A stretch of 64,000 nt of DNA from Caryophanales bacterium (lineage in GTDB: Bacteria > Bacillota_I > Bacilli_A > Izemoplasmatales > UBA1188): contig JACKCW010000001.1 of NCBI GenBank assembly GCA_020633845.1, forward strand, positions 62,001 through 126,000, written 5' to 3'. Numbering within the stretch: position 1 is the first letter of the stretch; the number at the start of each line of letters is the position of its first letter. Position numbers and translations under genes: made by a program. Positions 10,153 through 19,611 of this stretch are shown in pieces. The notes beneath the pieces were generated by a model. It saw only the letters and a list, made by a program, of their open reading frames with translations, had not been told where the DNA came from and did no database searches.

Positions 10153-11264
10153 CTTTTTTCCTCCTTAATTATTTTATCCCAATAATCCTTAAACCATTCC
10201 TCGGATGTTTGTGTTTTTTCATTTTCTTTGATTATCTTTTTATTGTTATAAAGCGAAGAAATATAGAAATAGGCGTCTTCTGCCGTTTTTATATTTTTCT
10301 TTTGCCAGTCTAGGGCAATTTTTTCAAAGAAATTGTAAGATTTCATTTTACCTTCCGCCGTCACGAGGGAATAGGAAATCAAAACCGAAATAAGCTCATC
10401 CGGAAGCGACTGCTCGTCTCTTAGCCTGTCAATCGTTTTCAGGTCGGCCGATGCCACCTTGTTTTCGGTGCCGGCTTTTAAAATAGACTCCGGCGTATTG
10501 GCTTTAAAGTAATCAATATATTTCTCGTCCTCTATATTTTTATTTTCTTTTCTGGCTTTTTTTTCTTCTAATATTTTATTTCTTTCCAAAACCTTTTCCA
10601 AGACCATGTTTTTATCATACGAATTATTATTTGAAGTTTCAAAAAGGATAGTGAGACAATCGCTTAAAGAAAGAGAGAATAAATTCGCAAGAGAAATAAA
10701 GAAATCGGCATCTAGGTCAATTATTTGATATCCATTTTTATTAGCCGCTTCTTTAAATTCGGAAAAATTAAAGGGTGTATTCTTTTTTTCTCTTATATTA
10801 AAAGAAAAGCCTTTTAAAGTTTCCTCAGGAGAATGAAAGAAAACATCACTCTTTAAATCTGTAGAACCAAAAACATCAAGAAGATAAGAATAGTGGCTTG
10901 GAGCGACATATTCTTTTAAACAGATGGAAAGCGGAGTTTTAAAAAACTCTTTTCCTTCGTAAGGAGGATAAAGAGTATAGCCGCTTTTGGCGTCTTCTTT
11001 TAATAACCGGTAAAGGTTCAGTGTTTTCACAAAACCTTTTATTTTCTCGTCCGAGATATCTTCTTCTGACATTGAGTCTTTTAAAAAGAGAGTTGAGAAA
11101 TCATTATCTTTTTGGTTAACGGATAAAAAGTAAAGAGTAAAGTATAGGTTAAGCGTGTCAGAACCAAAAAGCATTTTATAAAGCAGAAATAAAACGCGAT
11201 AGTCATCGCTATTTAAAATAAAATTGTTTTTTCTCTTTGCGCTTAGTCTATTTTTCTCTTCCAT
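10149..11264 (-). CDS. dnaB: Replication initiation and membrane attachment protein, Bacillus-type DnaB
   Basis: DnaB of the DnaD/DnaB family (not the helicase) helps DnaI load helicase during initiation and restart. The 371 residues are shorter than the roughly 470 of B. subtilis. The N-terminal winged-helix part contains DYRVLFLLYKMLFGSDTLNLYFTL. The middle is charged and variable. The C-terminal DnaD-like domain runs from YIDYFKANTPESIL to the end, with the conserved LPDELISVLISYSL and SYNFFEKIALDWQKKNIKTAEDA. Identification rests on that C-terminal domain plus the dnaB-dnaI order. The ribosome site is weak (AAGAGA). Confidence 0.88.
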   Translation of the reverse strand: MEEKNRLSAKRKNNFILNSDDYRVLFLLYKMLFGSDTLNLYFTLYFLSVNQKDNDFSTLFLKDSMSEEDISDEKIKGFVKTLNLYRLLKEDAKSGYTLYPPYEGKEFFKTPLSICLKEYVAPSHYSYLLDVFGSTDLKSDVFFHSPEETLKGFSFNIREKKNTPFNFSEFKEAANKNGYQIIDLDADFFISLANLFSLSLSDCLTILFETSNNNSYDKNMVLEKVLERNKILEEKKARKENKNIEDEKYIDYFKANTPESILKAGTENKVASADLKTIDRLRDEQSLPDELISVLISYSLVTAEGKMKSYNFFEKIALDWQKKNIKTAEDAYFYISSLYNNKKIIKENEKTQTSEEWFKDYWDKIIKEEKR

Positions 11265-11273
11265 GATAATCTC

Positions 11274-11630
11274 TTAAGGGTGAAGCACAGTGCCTTTAAA
11301 TGACAGGATTTCTCCTAATCTTTCATATAAGTGAACGGCCTTTTTCTCCGGTTTTCCCCAGCCGAAAACCGAAAAGTAATTAATTTTAAAATCTACCGAA
11401 GTTTCTATCGGGTTTAGCTGTATAACTTGGGCGATAACTTCATAGCCGTCCGCTATTATATAGATATCCCCATAGCTTTTATTGAAGTTTTGAAGTTCCA
11501 TATCTTCTTCACTGCAGATCTGATCCAAGGCCTTTTTAACCTGATCAAAACTGTTTCTATAGTATCTGGTTCTAAGAGTATCTTTTTTATGAAGTTCTCT
11601 GGTTTCGACGCTATTTTGAAATATGCTCAT
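11274..11630 (-). CDS. Conserved-looking protein of unknown function, 118 aa
   Basis: I do not recognise the family. The protein is soluble, has no signal or membrane segment and no Cys pairs. It looks alpha/beta, with alternating strands around IYIIADGYEVIAQVIQL and SVDFKINYFSVFGWG and a C-terminal helix HLYERLGEIL. In many Firmicutes this slot between coaE and dnaB holds nrdR, but this sequence has no zinc ribbon or ATP cone, so it is not NrdR. It overlaps the coaE part of the upstream gene by 20 bases; the upstream AAAGGA gives better spacing than the close GGAGG. A role in DNA or CoA metabolism would be guesswork. Confidence 0.75.
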   Translation of the reverse strand: MSIFQNSVETRELHKKDTLRTRYYRNSFDQVKKALDQICSEEDMELQNFNKSYGDIYIIADGYEVIAQVIQLNPIETSVDFKINYFSVFGWGKPEKKAVHLYERLGEILSFKGTVLHP

Positions 11631-12987
11631 TCATTGCCTCCATTTCCTTTATAATTTTTATCGTGTTTTCTTTTAGATTTTCCAGAGTCGAATCGTTTAT
11701 TATCACATAATCGGCTCTTTTTCTTTTTTCTTCCTTGTCTAACTGGGTCCTCGATAATTCCTTTAAATAACCAGTAGTTAAGTTCTTGGCGTTAATTATT
11801 TTATCCTTAACCTTGTCCGTTTCGTATACGTCTATTACATAGTCAAACATATTCTCATATCCCCCTTCATAAAGAAGCGGGACTTCCGCGAATATTACCT
11901 TAGAAAATGAAGACATAACTCTTTGATTAAATTCTTCTAAGATATACCGATGAGTAATCTTTTCTAAAAGAAGACGGTCTTTTTCGCTTTTAATCGCTAA
12001 CTCGGCCAGTTCTTTTTTGTCTGTGGTCTTAAACGCTTTTTTTAAAGCATTAAGCATTTCTTTGGATGATGAATATAAATTTCTCGCAATTTCGTCCATC
12101 GAATAAGTCTCGAAGCCTAAAGAGCTGATAAAAGAAAGGACAGATGACTTTCCCGAAGCGAAAGAACCGGTAATAGCGATTAATATAACTGGGTGGTTTT
12201 TCTGACATGTCGGACAAAAATAAGTGCCTCTCCCGCCCACTTTTGATTTCATAATAATATTACCACAAACAGGGCAGTTTTGGCCCTCTTTTTCATGAAC
12301 TATCAGTTCCCCTTGGTAGTGCCCGGTTTCCCCGTTTAAAGATTCATAAGTTCTGATTGTGGTGCCGCCCATCGTGATAGCTTTAGCCAAAATATTTTTC
12401 GCGTTAGTGATTATATCTAGAACTTCTTTTTCCGTTATTTCTTTTCCTTTTTTATACGGATTGATTTTAGATGCGAATAATACTTCGTCAACATAGATAT
12501 TCCCAAGACCGGTAAGAATCGACTGGTCTAAAAGAAGGCTTTTAATCAGAGATGATTTTCCTTCCAGTTTTTTTAGAAGATAATCTTTATCGGCGGTAAA
12601 TGGTTCTCTTCCAAGAGAAGAAAGAGGCGGTAATTTCATTATATCTACATTCTTATCAAAAAGATAAAAGACGCCAAATTTTCTGGTATCGTTATAAACT
12701 AAAGCGGCCTTATCCAGATGAAAAACCGCCAGGTCGTGCTTTTTCATCTTGTAGTTCTCTTCAATAGAATATTTTCCTTCCATTCTTAGATGAGAAATAA
12801 GATGGTAGGAAGTAAGATTGAATATGAGATATTTTCCGTATCTGTCTATTCCTTCTATTTTTTGATTTTTAATTTCGGATAAAACCGCGTATTTAGGATA
12901 GAGAACATCAATGTCTTCTATCGTTCTTCCGATGATCACATCGGATAGTTTTCTTCTTACGGTTTCGACTTCCGGTAATTCCGGCAT
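11611..12987 (-). CDS. mutM-coaE: MutM-CoaE fusion: formamidopyrimidine-DNA glycosylase plus dephospho-CoA kinase
   Basis: One uninterrupted 458-codon frame joins two enzymes. Residues 1-265 are MutM/Fpg, which removes 8-oxoguanine. It has the N-terminal MPELPEVETVRR (Pro2 is the catalytic nucleophile after Met removal), the lysine in RYGKYLIF, the H2TH region LTGLGNIYVDEVLF and a C4 zinc finger CPVC...CPTC near 238-261. From about 268 the protein is CoaE, the last step of CoA synthesis, with P-loop GSFASGKSS, FAEVPLLYEGGYENMFDYVIDVY and the lid RTQLDKEEKRKRADYVI. Only two or three residues (KNH) separate the zinc finger from the kinase. I chose ATG 12987 rather than the GTG nine bases upstream because Pro2 must be N-terminal and an AGAGGTGA ribosome site fits. 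The two genes are usually separate neighbours. Confidence 0.93.
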   Translation of the reverse strand: MPELPEVETVRRKLSDVIIGRTIEDIDVLYPKYAVLSEIKNQKIEGIDRYGKYLIFNLTSYHLISHLRMEGKYSIEENYKMKKHDLAVFHLDKAALVYNDTRKFGVFYLFDKNVDIMKLPPLSSLGREPFTADKDYLLKKLEGKSSLIKSLLLDQSILTGLGNIYVDEVLFASKINPYKKGKEITEKEVLDIITNAKNILAKAITMGGTTIRTYESLNGETGHYQGELIVHEKEGQNCPVCGNIIMKSKVGGRGTYFCPTCQKNHPVILIAITGSFASGKSSVLSFISSLGFETYSMDEIARNLYSSSKEMLNALKKAFKTTDKKELAELAIKSEKDRLLLEKITHRYILEEFNQRVMSSFSKVIFAEVPLLYEGGYENMFDYVIDVYETDKVKDKIINAKNLTTGYLKELSRTQLDKEEKRKRADYVIINDSTLENLKENTIKIIKEMEAMNEHISK

Positions 12988-12998
12988 ATTGTTCACCT

Positions 12999-15617
12999 CT
13001 ATTTTGCTTCAAAGAGATTCTCTCCGTATTCGCTCTCTACCGCAAGAGGCACTCTCAGTTTAACTACGTTTATTAAAGTGTCTTCCACTACTTTTTTCGT
13101 CTTATCTATTTCTTCTTTCGGAACATTTAGTACTACTTCGTCGTGAATCGTAAGAATAAGTTTTGAGTGAAGATTATTGTCAATTAAAGCTTTATCCAGT
13201 TTGACCATCGCGAGTTTAAGAATATCAGCGGCCGAGCCTTGAATAGGCGCGTTCATCGCCGTTCTTTTGGAAAACTCGCGAAGATTGTAGTTCGAACTAT
13301 GGATGTCTCTGATATATCTTCTTCTGTTAAAGATAGTCTCCACATAGCCGTCTTTTTCCGCTTTTTCAATTAGTGAATTGGTAAAGGGGAGGATAAGCGG
13401 AAAGGATTCATGATAGCCTCTAATGAATTCTTCGGCTTGTTTTAAAGGAATTCCAATATCGTTTGATAGACCCCAGGTTGAAAGACCGTAGATAATTCCA
13501 AAGTTAACCGCTTTGGCGGAAGATCTTTCCTCTTTGGTGACCGATTCTTTCTTGAGAATGGCTTTCGCCGTCGCCTCATGAATATCTTCTTTATTCACAA
13601 ATGCTTTAATTAGCGAAGTTTCGTTGGCCATATGGGCAAGTACTCTAAGCTCAATTTGAGAATAGTCGGAAGACAATAGAAAACAATTATCTTCCGGAAT
13701 AAATATTTTTCTGAACTCCCTGGATTCAATATTTCTGATAGGTAAATTTTGAAGATTAGGTTCAGTCGAGGAAAGTCTTCCGGTATCAGTTAAGGCTTGT
13801 TTATAAATCGTATGAATATGGTCGTCGTTCTTTTCTTTGACGGCATTTCTCACGCCAACCACATAAGTTCCTTCTAGTTTGGATAAAGTTCTATATCTTA
13901 AGACTGCCTTAATTATCGGATGATAGAAACTGAGCTCTTCCAGGACTGATTGATCGGTTGAATAACCGGTTTTTGTTTTTTTTGAAGTTTTTAGACCTAA
14001 CTCATCAAATAGAACTGTGCCAAGTTGTTTCGGAGATAAAATATTAAATTTGTGGCCGGAGTATCCATAGATTTCCTTTTCGATTTCCGTAAGTTCATCT
14101 AAAAGATTTTTTTCATAATCCGCTAAGGCCTTCATGTCTACTTTAAGGCCTTGAAATTCCATTTTGGCAAGAGTTGCGGAAAGCGGGATTTCGATATCGT
14201 TTAAAAGCTCTGCCTGGCCGTTTTCTTGAATTTCTTTTTCGGCCATATCATAAGTCATTCTTATTACAAACGCTTTTTTGGCGATATGAGATGAATAGAT
14301 AGAAAGATCCGGCAGCATTCTTTTATTTTTCTTTCCGTATATTTCTTCGTCGTATGATATTTCCTGATAACCAAAATGAGAACTGATAACCGCAAAATCG
14401 TCTTTGGTTAAATCGGGATTTATTAAATAAGAAGATAACAGAAGATCAAAGATAACGCCGTCAAGAATAATCCCGTCGTATAAAAGCGAGACATACATTT
14501 TTTTATAGTCGTAAACGCCCTTTTTGATATTTTTGTCGCCAAGGAATAGCGAGAAATCAAAAGAGTCCCGGGCGCATTCATAAGGAATGTAAAAGGAACC
14601 GAGAGAATTAGAAAGACCGAAGCCGATTTTTAAAGCCGTATGATAATTATCTTCAAGTAGTTCTAAAAACAAGAAATTTATTTCATCTTCTTTTATACAG
14701 TCTTTAATCTCATAAGGATCTTCGATGATTTTACTGGAAAAATCAATTTTAACCGGCGCTTTCGGCATCTTTCTTAAGAAAGAATTAAATTCGAGTTCAA
14801 CAAAAAGATCGTTTAACTTATCTAGGGAAGCATCTTTTATTTCAAAATCTTTTTCTGATTCTTTAAAAGGAAAAGACGGGTCGAGAATGGCCATAAACTT
14901 AGTAAAGCCGGCGTCTTCTTTTCCTTTTTCCAGTTTTTCTTTTGTTTTTTCGGGTATTTCCTCAAGGTGTTCATAGATACCTTCCAAACTATGGTATTTG
15001 GAAAGAAGATTAGAAGCGGTCACCGGGCCGATTCCATCAACTCCTTTGAGGTTATCCGATTTATCGCCGATTAATCCTTTATAATCCGGTATTTGCAGAG
15101 GATAAATTCCTTTTTCTTCAAAAAGAGTTTTGGCACTGTATTTAATAGTTTCCTTTTGTCTGATATATAATTGGTATTCATGATCTTTGATAAGTTGAAA
15201 AAGATCGTTGTCGTTTGATAGAATATCCACTTCGTCAAAGTCCTTATAAAACTTTTCGGAAATGGTGGCGACTATATCGTCCGCTTCATAATCATCGGCC
15301 ATATAGTATTTGATATTCATCGCCTCTAAGTACCTTAAAATATAAGGGATCTGTTCAAACAGTTCATCCGGAGTTTTAGCTCTTGTGCCTTTATAGTCAC
15401 TGTATATTTGATGCCTTTTCGTCTTTTTTCCTTTATCAAAAGCGACGGCTATATGTGTATAGTCGTCTTTGAGAATCTTTTGAAAAATATTGATGAAACC
15501 ATAAATCATGTTAGTCGGAAGATTATTTTTATTTCTCATCAAGTTTCCGGTAGCCGCTGTCGCAAAGTAGGCTCTGAACATGACATTGTTTCCATCGACG
15601 ATTAGGAATTTTTTCAT
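12999..15617 (-). CDS. polA: DNA polymerase I
   Basis: Fills gaps and removes RNA primers during lagging-strand maturation and repair. The 872 residues match the Bacillus form. The N-terminal 5'-3' exonuclease has LIVDGNNVMFRAYFA, YEADDIVAT, SNDNDLFQL and GDKSDNLKGVDGIGP. The 3'-5' exonuclease domain (about 300-460) lacks the acidic metal-binding residues of active proofreaders, as in B. subtilis PolA. The polymerase domain carries motif A (SSDYSQIELRVLAHM), the O-helix (RSSAKAVNFGIIYGLS) and motif C (LTIHDEVVLNV). It follows coaX by 2 bases, with its GAGAGA ribosome site inside the coaX end. Confidence 0.97.
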   Translation of the reverse strand: MKKFLIVDGNNVMFRAYFATAATGNLMRNKNNLPTNMIYGFINIFQKILKDDYTHIAVAFDKGKKTKRHQIYSDYKGTRAKTPDELFEQIPYILRYLEAMNIKYYMADDYEADDIVATISEKFYKDFDEVDILSNDNDLFQLIKDHEYQLYIRQKETIKYSAKTLFEEKGIYPLQIPDYKGLIGDKSDNLKGVDGIGPVTASNLLSKYHSLEGIYEHLEEIPEKTKEKLEKGKEDAGFTKFMAILDPSFPFKESEKDFEIKDASLDKLNDLFVELEFNSFLRKMPKAPVKIDFSSKIIEDPYEIKDCIKEDEINFLFLELLEDNYHTALKIGFGLSNSLGSFYIPYECARDSFDFSLFLGDKNIKKGVYDYKKMYVSLLYDGIILDGVIFDLLLSSYLINPDLTKDDFAVISSHFGYQEISYDEEIYGKKNKRMLPDLSIYSSHIAKKAFVIRMTYDMAEKEIQENGQAELLNDIEIPLSATLAKMEFQGLKVDMKALADYEKNLLDELTEIEKEIYGYSGHKFNILSPKQLGTVLFDELGLKTSKKTKTGYSTDQSVLEELSFYHPIIKAVLRYRTLSKLEGTYVVGVRNAVKEKNDDHIHTIYKQALTDTGRLSSTEPNLQNLPIRNIESREFRKIFIPEDNCFLLSSDYSQIELRVLAHMANETSLIKAFVNKEDIHEATAKAILKKESVTKEERSSAKAVNFGIIYGLSTWGLSNDIGIPLKQAEEFIRGYHESFPLILPFTNSLIEKAEKDGYVETIFNRRRYIRDIHSSNYNLREFSKRTAMNAPIQGSAADILKLAMVKLDKALIDNNLHSKLILTIHDEVVLNVPKEEIDKTKKVVEDTLINVVKLRVPLAVESEYGENLFEAK

Positions 15618-15619
15618 TT

Positions 15620-16363
15620 TTATCTCTCTTTATTGTTCATATCAAAAAGGTGTTCCATACCTTTAAAAAGCAAGTCTTTTTCGTATTGAACTTTGCTTTT
15701 TACGTAGTCTTTTAAAATATGAGACAAACCTCCGGTAATATAAACCTTCAGATTTGCTATTTTATATTGTTCCTTAATAGCATTAATAAAACCGTCGATT
15801 ATGAAAGCGGCGCCGTTAATTGAACCTGATCTTACACACTGAGCGGTATCCAACCCTAAAAGTTGAAAAGGGCCGTTTAAATCCACATAATGAAGAAGGG
15901 CGGCATCCTTGAGTAATGCTTTATGGGAAGTATTCATTCCTGGAGCAATAGCTAAACCAATGAAATGATGATCTAAAACCAAATTAAAAGTGGTAGCGGT
16001 ACCGCAATCAACCACTAAGTAACTATCGCTTTCAATAGAGGCTCCCTCCATTGAACATAAAAGGTCAGCCCCAAGTTCATTATGGACAGTCTTCGGAAAA
16101 ATAGTGCTGGTCTTCATATCGGTGTTTACGATAAGCGGAACTTTTCCGTAAACCCTTTTTATAAATTCAATTATCGGAATATTTGCTTTCGGAACTACGG
16201 AAGATATAATGGCTCCGTCAATCTCTCTCTTCATTTCTTCCGGTACGCCAATTTCATAGTAAGAAGAAAGATAGTTTTCCGAAGTTTGAATTTTAAATGA
16301 TTCGTTTTCTCCCGAAAGTTTTAATTTAGTATTGCTGTTTCCGATATCAACAAGTAGTAACAT
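15620..16363 (-). CDS. coaX: Type III pantothenate kinase
   Basis: Phosphorylates pantothenate in the first committed step of CoA synthesis, using the ASKHA fold and a monovalent cation. The 247 residues are typical. The phosphate-binding motif DIGNSNTKL is at 6-14. The catalytic aspartate sits in LGADLLCSMEG, the second phosphate loop is VVDCGTATTFNLV, and GMNTSHKALLKDAALL and the C-terminal ITGGLS are present. It lies two genes upstream of the fused coaE, so the first and last CoA steps share one operon. AGGAGGT precedes the ATG. Confidence 0.95.
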   Translation of the reverse strand: MLLLVDIGNSNTKLKLSGENESFKIQTSENYLSSYYEIGVPEEMKREIDGAIISSVVPKANIPIIEFIKRVYGKVPLIVNTDMKTSTIFPKTVHNELGADLLCSMEGASIESDSYLVVDCGTATTFNLVLDHHFIGLAIAPGMNTSHKALLKDAALLHYVDLNGPFQLLGLDTAQCVRSGSINGAAFIIDGFINAIKEQYKIANLKVYITGGLSHILKDYVKSKVQYEKDLLFKGMEHLFDMNNKER

Positions 16364-16364
16364 A

Positions 16365-16994
16365 TTACCTCCTAAAAGATCCTGAAATGAAATAAATCGG
16401 TTTCTCTAGTTTTCGGAATTTATCTTCAAATTCCGAAGAGGCTTCTTCTTTTTCTTTCATTTCTCCGTATTTCATATCTTCATTGAGCTCTTCTTTAAGA
16501 TTGAGCAAAGAATAAAGATAGAAATCATAATTATCGGTTTTAAAGATAAGCAAACCGTCTTTTTTTAGGATCGTTTTAAATTTTTTAAGAAAAGGCATGG
16601 ATGTAAGACGTCTTTTTTCGTGCCGATTTTTAGGCCAAGGATCAGAAAAATTAAGATATATTCGATCAATTTCCCCTTCGCTAAAATAGTCGCAGACATC
16701 TTGACCATCTTTACATAAAAGCATGCAGTTTAGAAGATTTAGAGCTTTCACTTTTTCAATCGCTCTTACGATGACGGAAGTCATCTTTTCCATCCCGATA
16801 TAATTAATGTTAGGATTAAGAGATGCCGAAAGAGAAATAAACTGACCCTTCCCGGAGCCGATTTCTAAATAAATCGGACCGTCAGAAGGAAAGACAAAAG
16901 ACCATCTTCCTTTTAATTCCACCGGTTTTTCGATACAAATGTCTTGAGAGTTATTTAAAATCTCTTCGGCGTTCTTAACTTTCCTTAACCGCAT
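16365..16994 (-). CDS. trmB: tRNA (guanine-N7)-methyltransferase
   Basis: SAM-dependent enzyme that makes m7G46 in tRNA. The 209 residues match the family. The SAM-binding motif is YLEIGSGKGQFISL (about 51-64), and the TrmB signature NFSDPWPKNRHEKRRLT is intact. A further segment is FKTDNYDFYLYSLLN. The ATG overlaps the last codons of pepV by 10 bases and has no ribosome site of its own, so it probably relies on translational coupling. It may be expressed below its neighbours. Confidence 0.96.
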   Translation of the reverse strand: MRLRKVKNAEEILNNSQDICIEKPVELKGRWSFVFPSDGPIYLEIGSGKGQFISLSASLNPNINYIGMEKMTSVIVRAIEKVKALNLLNCMLLCKDGQDVCDYFSEGEIDRIYLNFSDPWPKNRHEKRRLTSMPFLKKFKTILKKDGLLIFKTDNYDFYLYSLLNLKEELNEDMKYGEMKEKEEASSEFEDKFRKLEKPIYFISGSFRR

Positions 16995-18355
16995 ATATTT
17001 TTAATCGCGTCCTGATAGATGAATGAAGCAAGAATAAGATTTGAAAGGTCTGCGTATTCATCAGGCATATGCATATGTTCTTCTTCTTTCGGAAAAACCG
17101 GTCCGAAAGCGACTGCGTTTTCAAAGTCTCTCGCATAAGTTCCGCCGCCGATTGATATCGGCTCAAAAGCATCAAGACCCGTTCCAAAAGTCCAGCGTTT
17201 ATATGCTTTCATTAAAGATCTCACGATAAGCGATCCTTTTGGTACATAATGAGGCTTAGAATTATAAAGCAAAAGAAGATTCATATCCTTGGCATTTGCG
17301 AATTCTTTTAATTTAAGCATGTTCTGATCAAAGTCAAAATTTCTAGGATAGCGGATATTACAGGTTATCTCAAACCTGTTGTTGTTTAATTTGAAAATAG
17401 CGGCGTTATTGGAAACGTGTCCCATCTCTTCGTCGTAGGTCGCAATACCAAGTTTCTCTCCTGTAAAATCAAAGAAAAGATATTGGTTAATAAAATCAAT
17501 AAAAGGATTGGATATATAGTTTGAAAGAAAATACGCAAGATAAAGAGCGGCGTTTTTCCCGGTTTCCGGAAGTGATCCGTGAGCGGCACTTCCAAATAAA
17601 GTATATTTATTTTTATTTACTAACCCTCTCATATCATTCTGTTCGGCAAAACGTAAGAATTCATTCTTCAAGTCAATGGCAATTTCGGCCGTGGCTTTAT
17701 CCGGAACGACATTTGATACGGTTCCCGAATCAAAACTTATTAAATTATCGTCAGAGGTTTTACCGCTGAATTTAATCGAGCAAATTCCTTTTTCGGCATA
17801 AATAACCGGGAAATTAGCGTCCGGAGAAAATCCGTATTCAGCCGTTGGATATTTAGAAAGATAATGATGAAGACCTCGGCTTCCGGATTCTTCGTCACAA
17901 CCAAAAATAAATCTGATTCTTTTATTCGGGCAATAGTCGTTATCTTTAAGCATTTTTAAAGCGTAATAAGAAGCCATAAGCGGTCCTTTATCGTCTATTG
18001 CGCCTCTGGCATATATTTTTCCTTCTTTAATTATTGGGTCAAAAGGAGGGTTGGTCCAGTTTCCGGTTGCCGGAACCACATCAAGATGGCATAAAATAAC
18101 GAGAAGTTCACTGCCCTCTCCATATTCAATATATCCGCAATAATTATCAACGTTGACCGTTTTAAATCCGTCTCTTTCGCCTATCGCAAGCATATAATTT
18201 AAAGCTTTTCTTATGTCTCTTCCAAAGGGAGCTTCACTGTTTTGCGGAGTAAATTCTGAAAGAACACTCGGGATTCTTAAAAGTCCCTCCAAGTCTTCGA
18301 TAAACTGATTATAATAATCTTTGAAAAAAATCATGTGTTTTTGTTCGCTTTTCAT
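16985..18355 (-). CDS. pepV: Dipeptidase PepV, M20 metallopeptidase family
   Basis: Cytosolic di-zinc dipeptidase that frees amino acids from imported dipeptides. The 456 residues match PepV. The zinc-site motifs are CHLDVVPATGNW (about 89-100), GAIDDKGPLMA (about 117) and the catalytic GCDEESGSRGLHHYL (about 152). SIGGGTYARDFENAVAFGP supplies the last ligands and the lid domain lies between. Start by GGGAGA 4 bases upstream. It sits between tyrS and trmB in the operon. Confidence 0.93.
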   Translation of the reverse strand: MKSEQKHMIFFKDYYNQFIEDLEGLLRIPSVLSEFTPQNSEAPFGRDIRKALNYMLAIGERDGFKTVNVDNYCGYIEYGEGSELLVILCHLDVVPATGNWTNPPFDPIIKEGKIYARGAIDDKGPLMASYYALKMLKDNDYCPNKRIRFIFGCDEESGSRGLHHYLSKYPTAEYGFSPDANFPVIYAEKGICSIKFSGKTSDDNLISFDSGTVSNVVPDKATAEIAIDLKNEFLRFAEQNDMRGLVNKNKYTLFGSAAHGSLPETGKNAALYLAYFLSNYISNPFIDFINQYLFFDFTGEKLGIATYDEEMGHVSNNAAIFKLNNNRFEITCNIRYPRNFDFDQNMLKLKEFANAKDMNLLLLYNSKPHYVPKGSLIVRSLMKAYKRWTFGTGLDAFEPISIGGGTYARDFENAVAFGPVFPKEEEHMHMPDEYADLSNLILASFIYQDAIKNICG

Positions 18356-18364
18356 CTTTTCTCC

Positions 18365-19603
18365 CTATTCGTGTTTTATAAGAATATGATTCTTTTTTCC
18401 TTTTTTAATAAAACTATAAGTTTTCTCAATAGCGTCTTCTTTTTTAACAATAAAAGATATATCGTCAATTTTATTAGAATTAACGGAAACGGCACTGCCT
18501 TGGACTAGTTTTCTTGCTTCACTTTTAGAAGGAGCGAGATTTGCCTCAACGAGAATATCCAAAATATTTTTATCATCACTTATGGATAATATTTGGTCTT
18601 CACTAAACACATCTTCAATTTCTTTTTTCGATAAAGATGTTATATCGCCTTTAAAAACGGCTTCCGTAATTCTTTGAGCCTCTTTTAGGGCTTCCTCGCC
18701 ATGGACGAATTTGGTTACTTCTTCGGCTAAACGTTTTTGCGCCAGACGTTTTTCTCTTGATAGATTCCATTCTTCTTCTATTAAATCTATTTCTTCTTTT
18801 TCAAGTAGAGTAAATTCTTTTAATCTTGCGATGACATCTTCATCAGGAGTGTTTAACCAGAATTGGTAAAGTGAATAAGGTGAAGTCATATCAGGATCAA
18901 GCCATACTCCGCCTTCCGCCGTTTTTCCAAATTTAGTTCCGTCAGATTTTAAAAGTAATGGGAAAGTAAGACAGTATACTTTAGCGGACGATCCCTCTAT
19001 TTTTCTTATTAGTTCAAATCCGGCAGTGATATTGCCCCACTGATCCTGCCCCCCCACTTGAAGGGCACAGCCCATTTCTTTATACAGATGCAAGAAATCG
19101 CAGGCTTGAATCATTTGATAAGAGAATTCGGTATAAGAAATTCCTGATTCAAGTCTTCTTTTAACCGATTCTTTGGCCATCATATAATTGACGGTCAAAT
19201 TCTTACCGATATCTCTTAAGAAAGTAATGACGCTCATTTTACTAATCCAGTCATAGTTGTTTACAAACACCGCTTCCGGTACCAATTTCTTAATCTGGTT
19301 TTCAATATATTTGGAATTGGCGAAGGTTGTTTCTTCATCTAATAAATTTCTTTCTTGGCTTTTACCGCTTGGATCGCCAATCATCCCTGTCGCGCCGCCA
19401 ATTAAAATAACCGGGTGATGTCCCGCTCTTGATAAACGGACTAATCCCATAATAGTTAAAAGGCTTCCTACATGAACGGATTTACCGGTCGGGTCCACCC
19501 CAAGATAAAAAGTCAGATTACCAGAGTTAATGGCATCTTCAATATCCTCGCCGGCAGTTTGGGAAATAAGCCCGCGCCAGACTAAATCTTCATATAATTT
19601 CAT
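18365..19603 (-). CDS. tyrS: Tyrosyl-tRNA synthetase
   Basis: Class I synthetase that charges tRNA-Tyr. The 412 residues are full length. The HIGH motif appears as PTGKSVHVGSL (about 38-48). Tyrosine-binding residues lie in SYQMIQACDFLHLY and VGGQDQWGNITAG, and KMSKS appears as GTKFGKT. A C-terminal S4 RNA-binding domain (APSKSEARKLVQGSAVSVN) is present. The gene follows the ccpA-like stop by 8 bases and its TAGGAG ribosome site includes that stop, so no T-box leader can precede it. ccpA and tyrS are also near neighbours in Bacillus. Confidence 0.97.
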   Translation of the reverse strand: MKLYEDLVWRGLISQTAGEDIEDAINSGNLTFYLGVDPTGKSVHVGSLLTIMGLVRLSRAGHHPVILIGGATGMIGDPSGKSQERNLLDEETTFANSKYIENQIKKLVPEAVFVNNYDWISKMSVITFLRDIGKNLTVNYMMAKESVKRRLESGISYTEFSYQMIQACDFLHLYKEMGCALQVGGQDQWGNITAGFELIRKIEGSSAKVYCLTFPLLLKSDGTKFGKTAEGGVWLDPDMTSPYSLYQFWLNTPDEDVIARLKEFTLLEKEEIDLIEEEWNLSREKRLAQKRLAEEVTKFVHGEEALKEAQRITEAVFKGDITSLSKKEIEDVFSEDQILSISDDKNILDILVEANLAPSKSEARKLVQGSAVSVNSNKIDDISFIVKKEDAIEKTYSFIKKGKKNHILIKHE

Positions 19604-19611
19604 AATATCTC

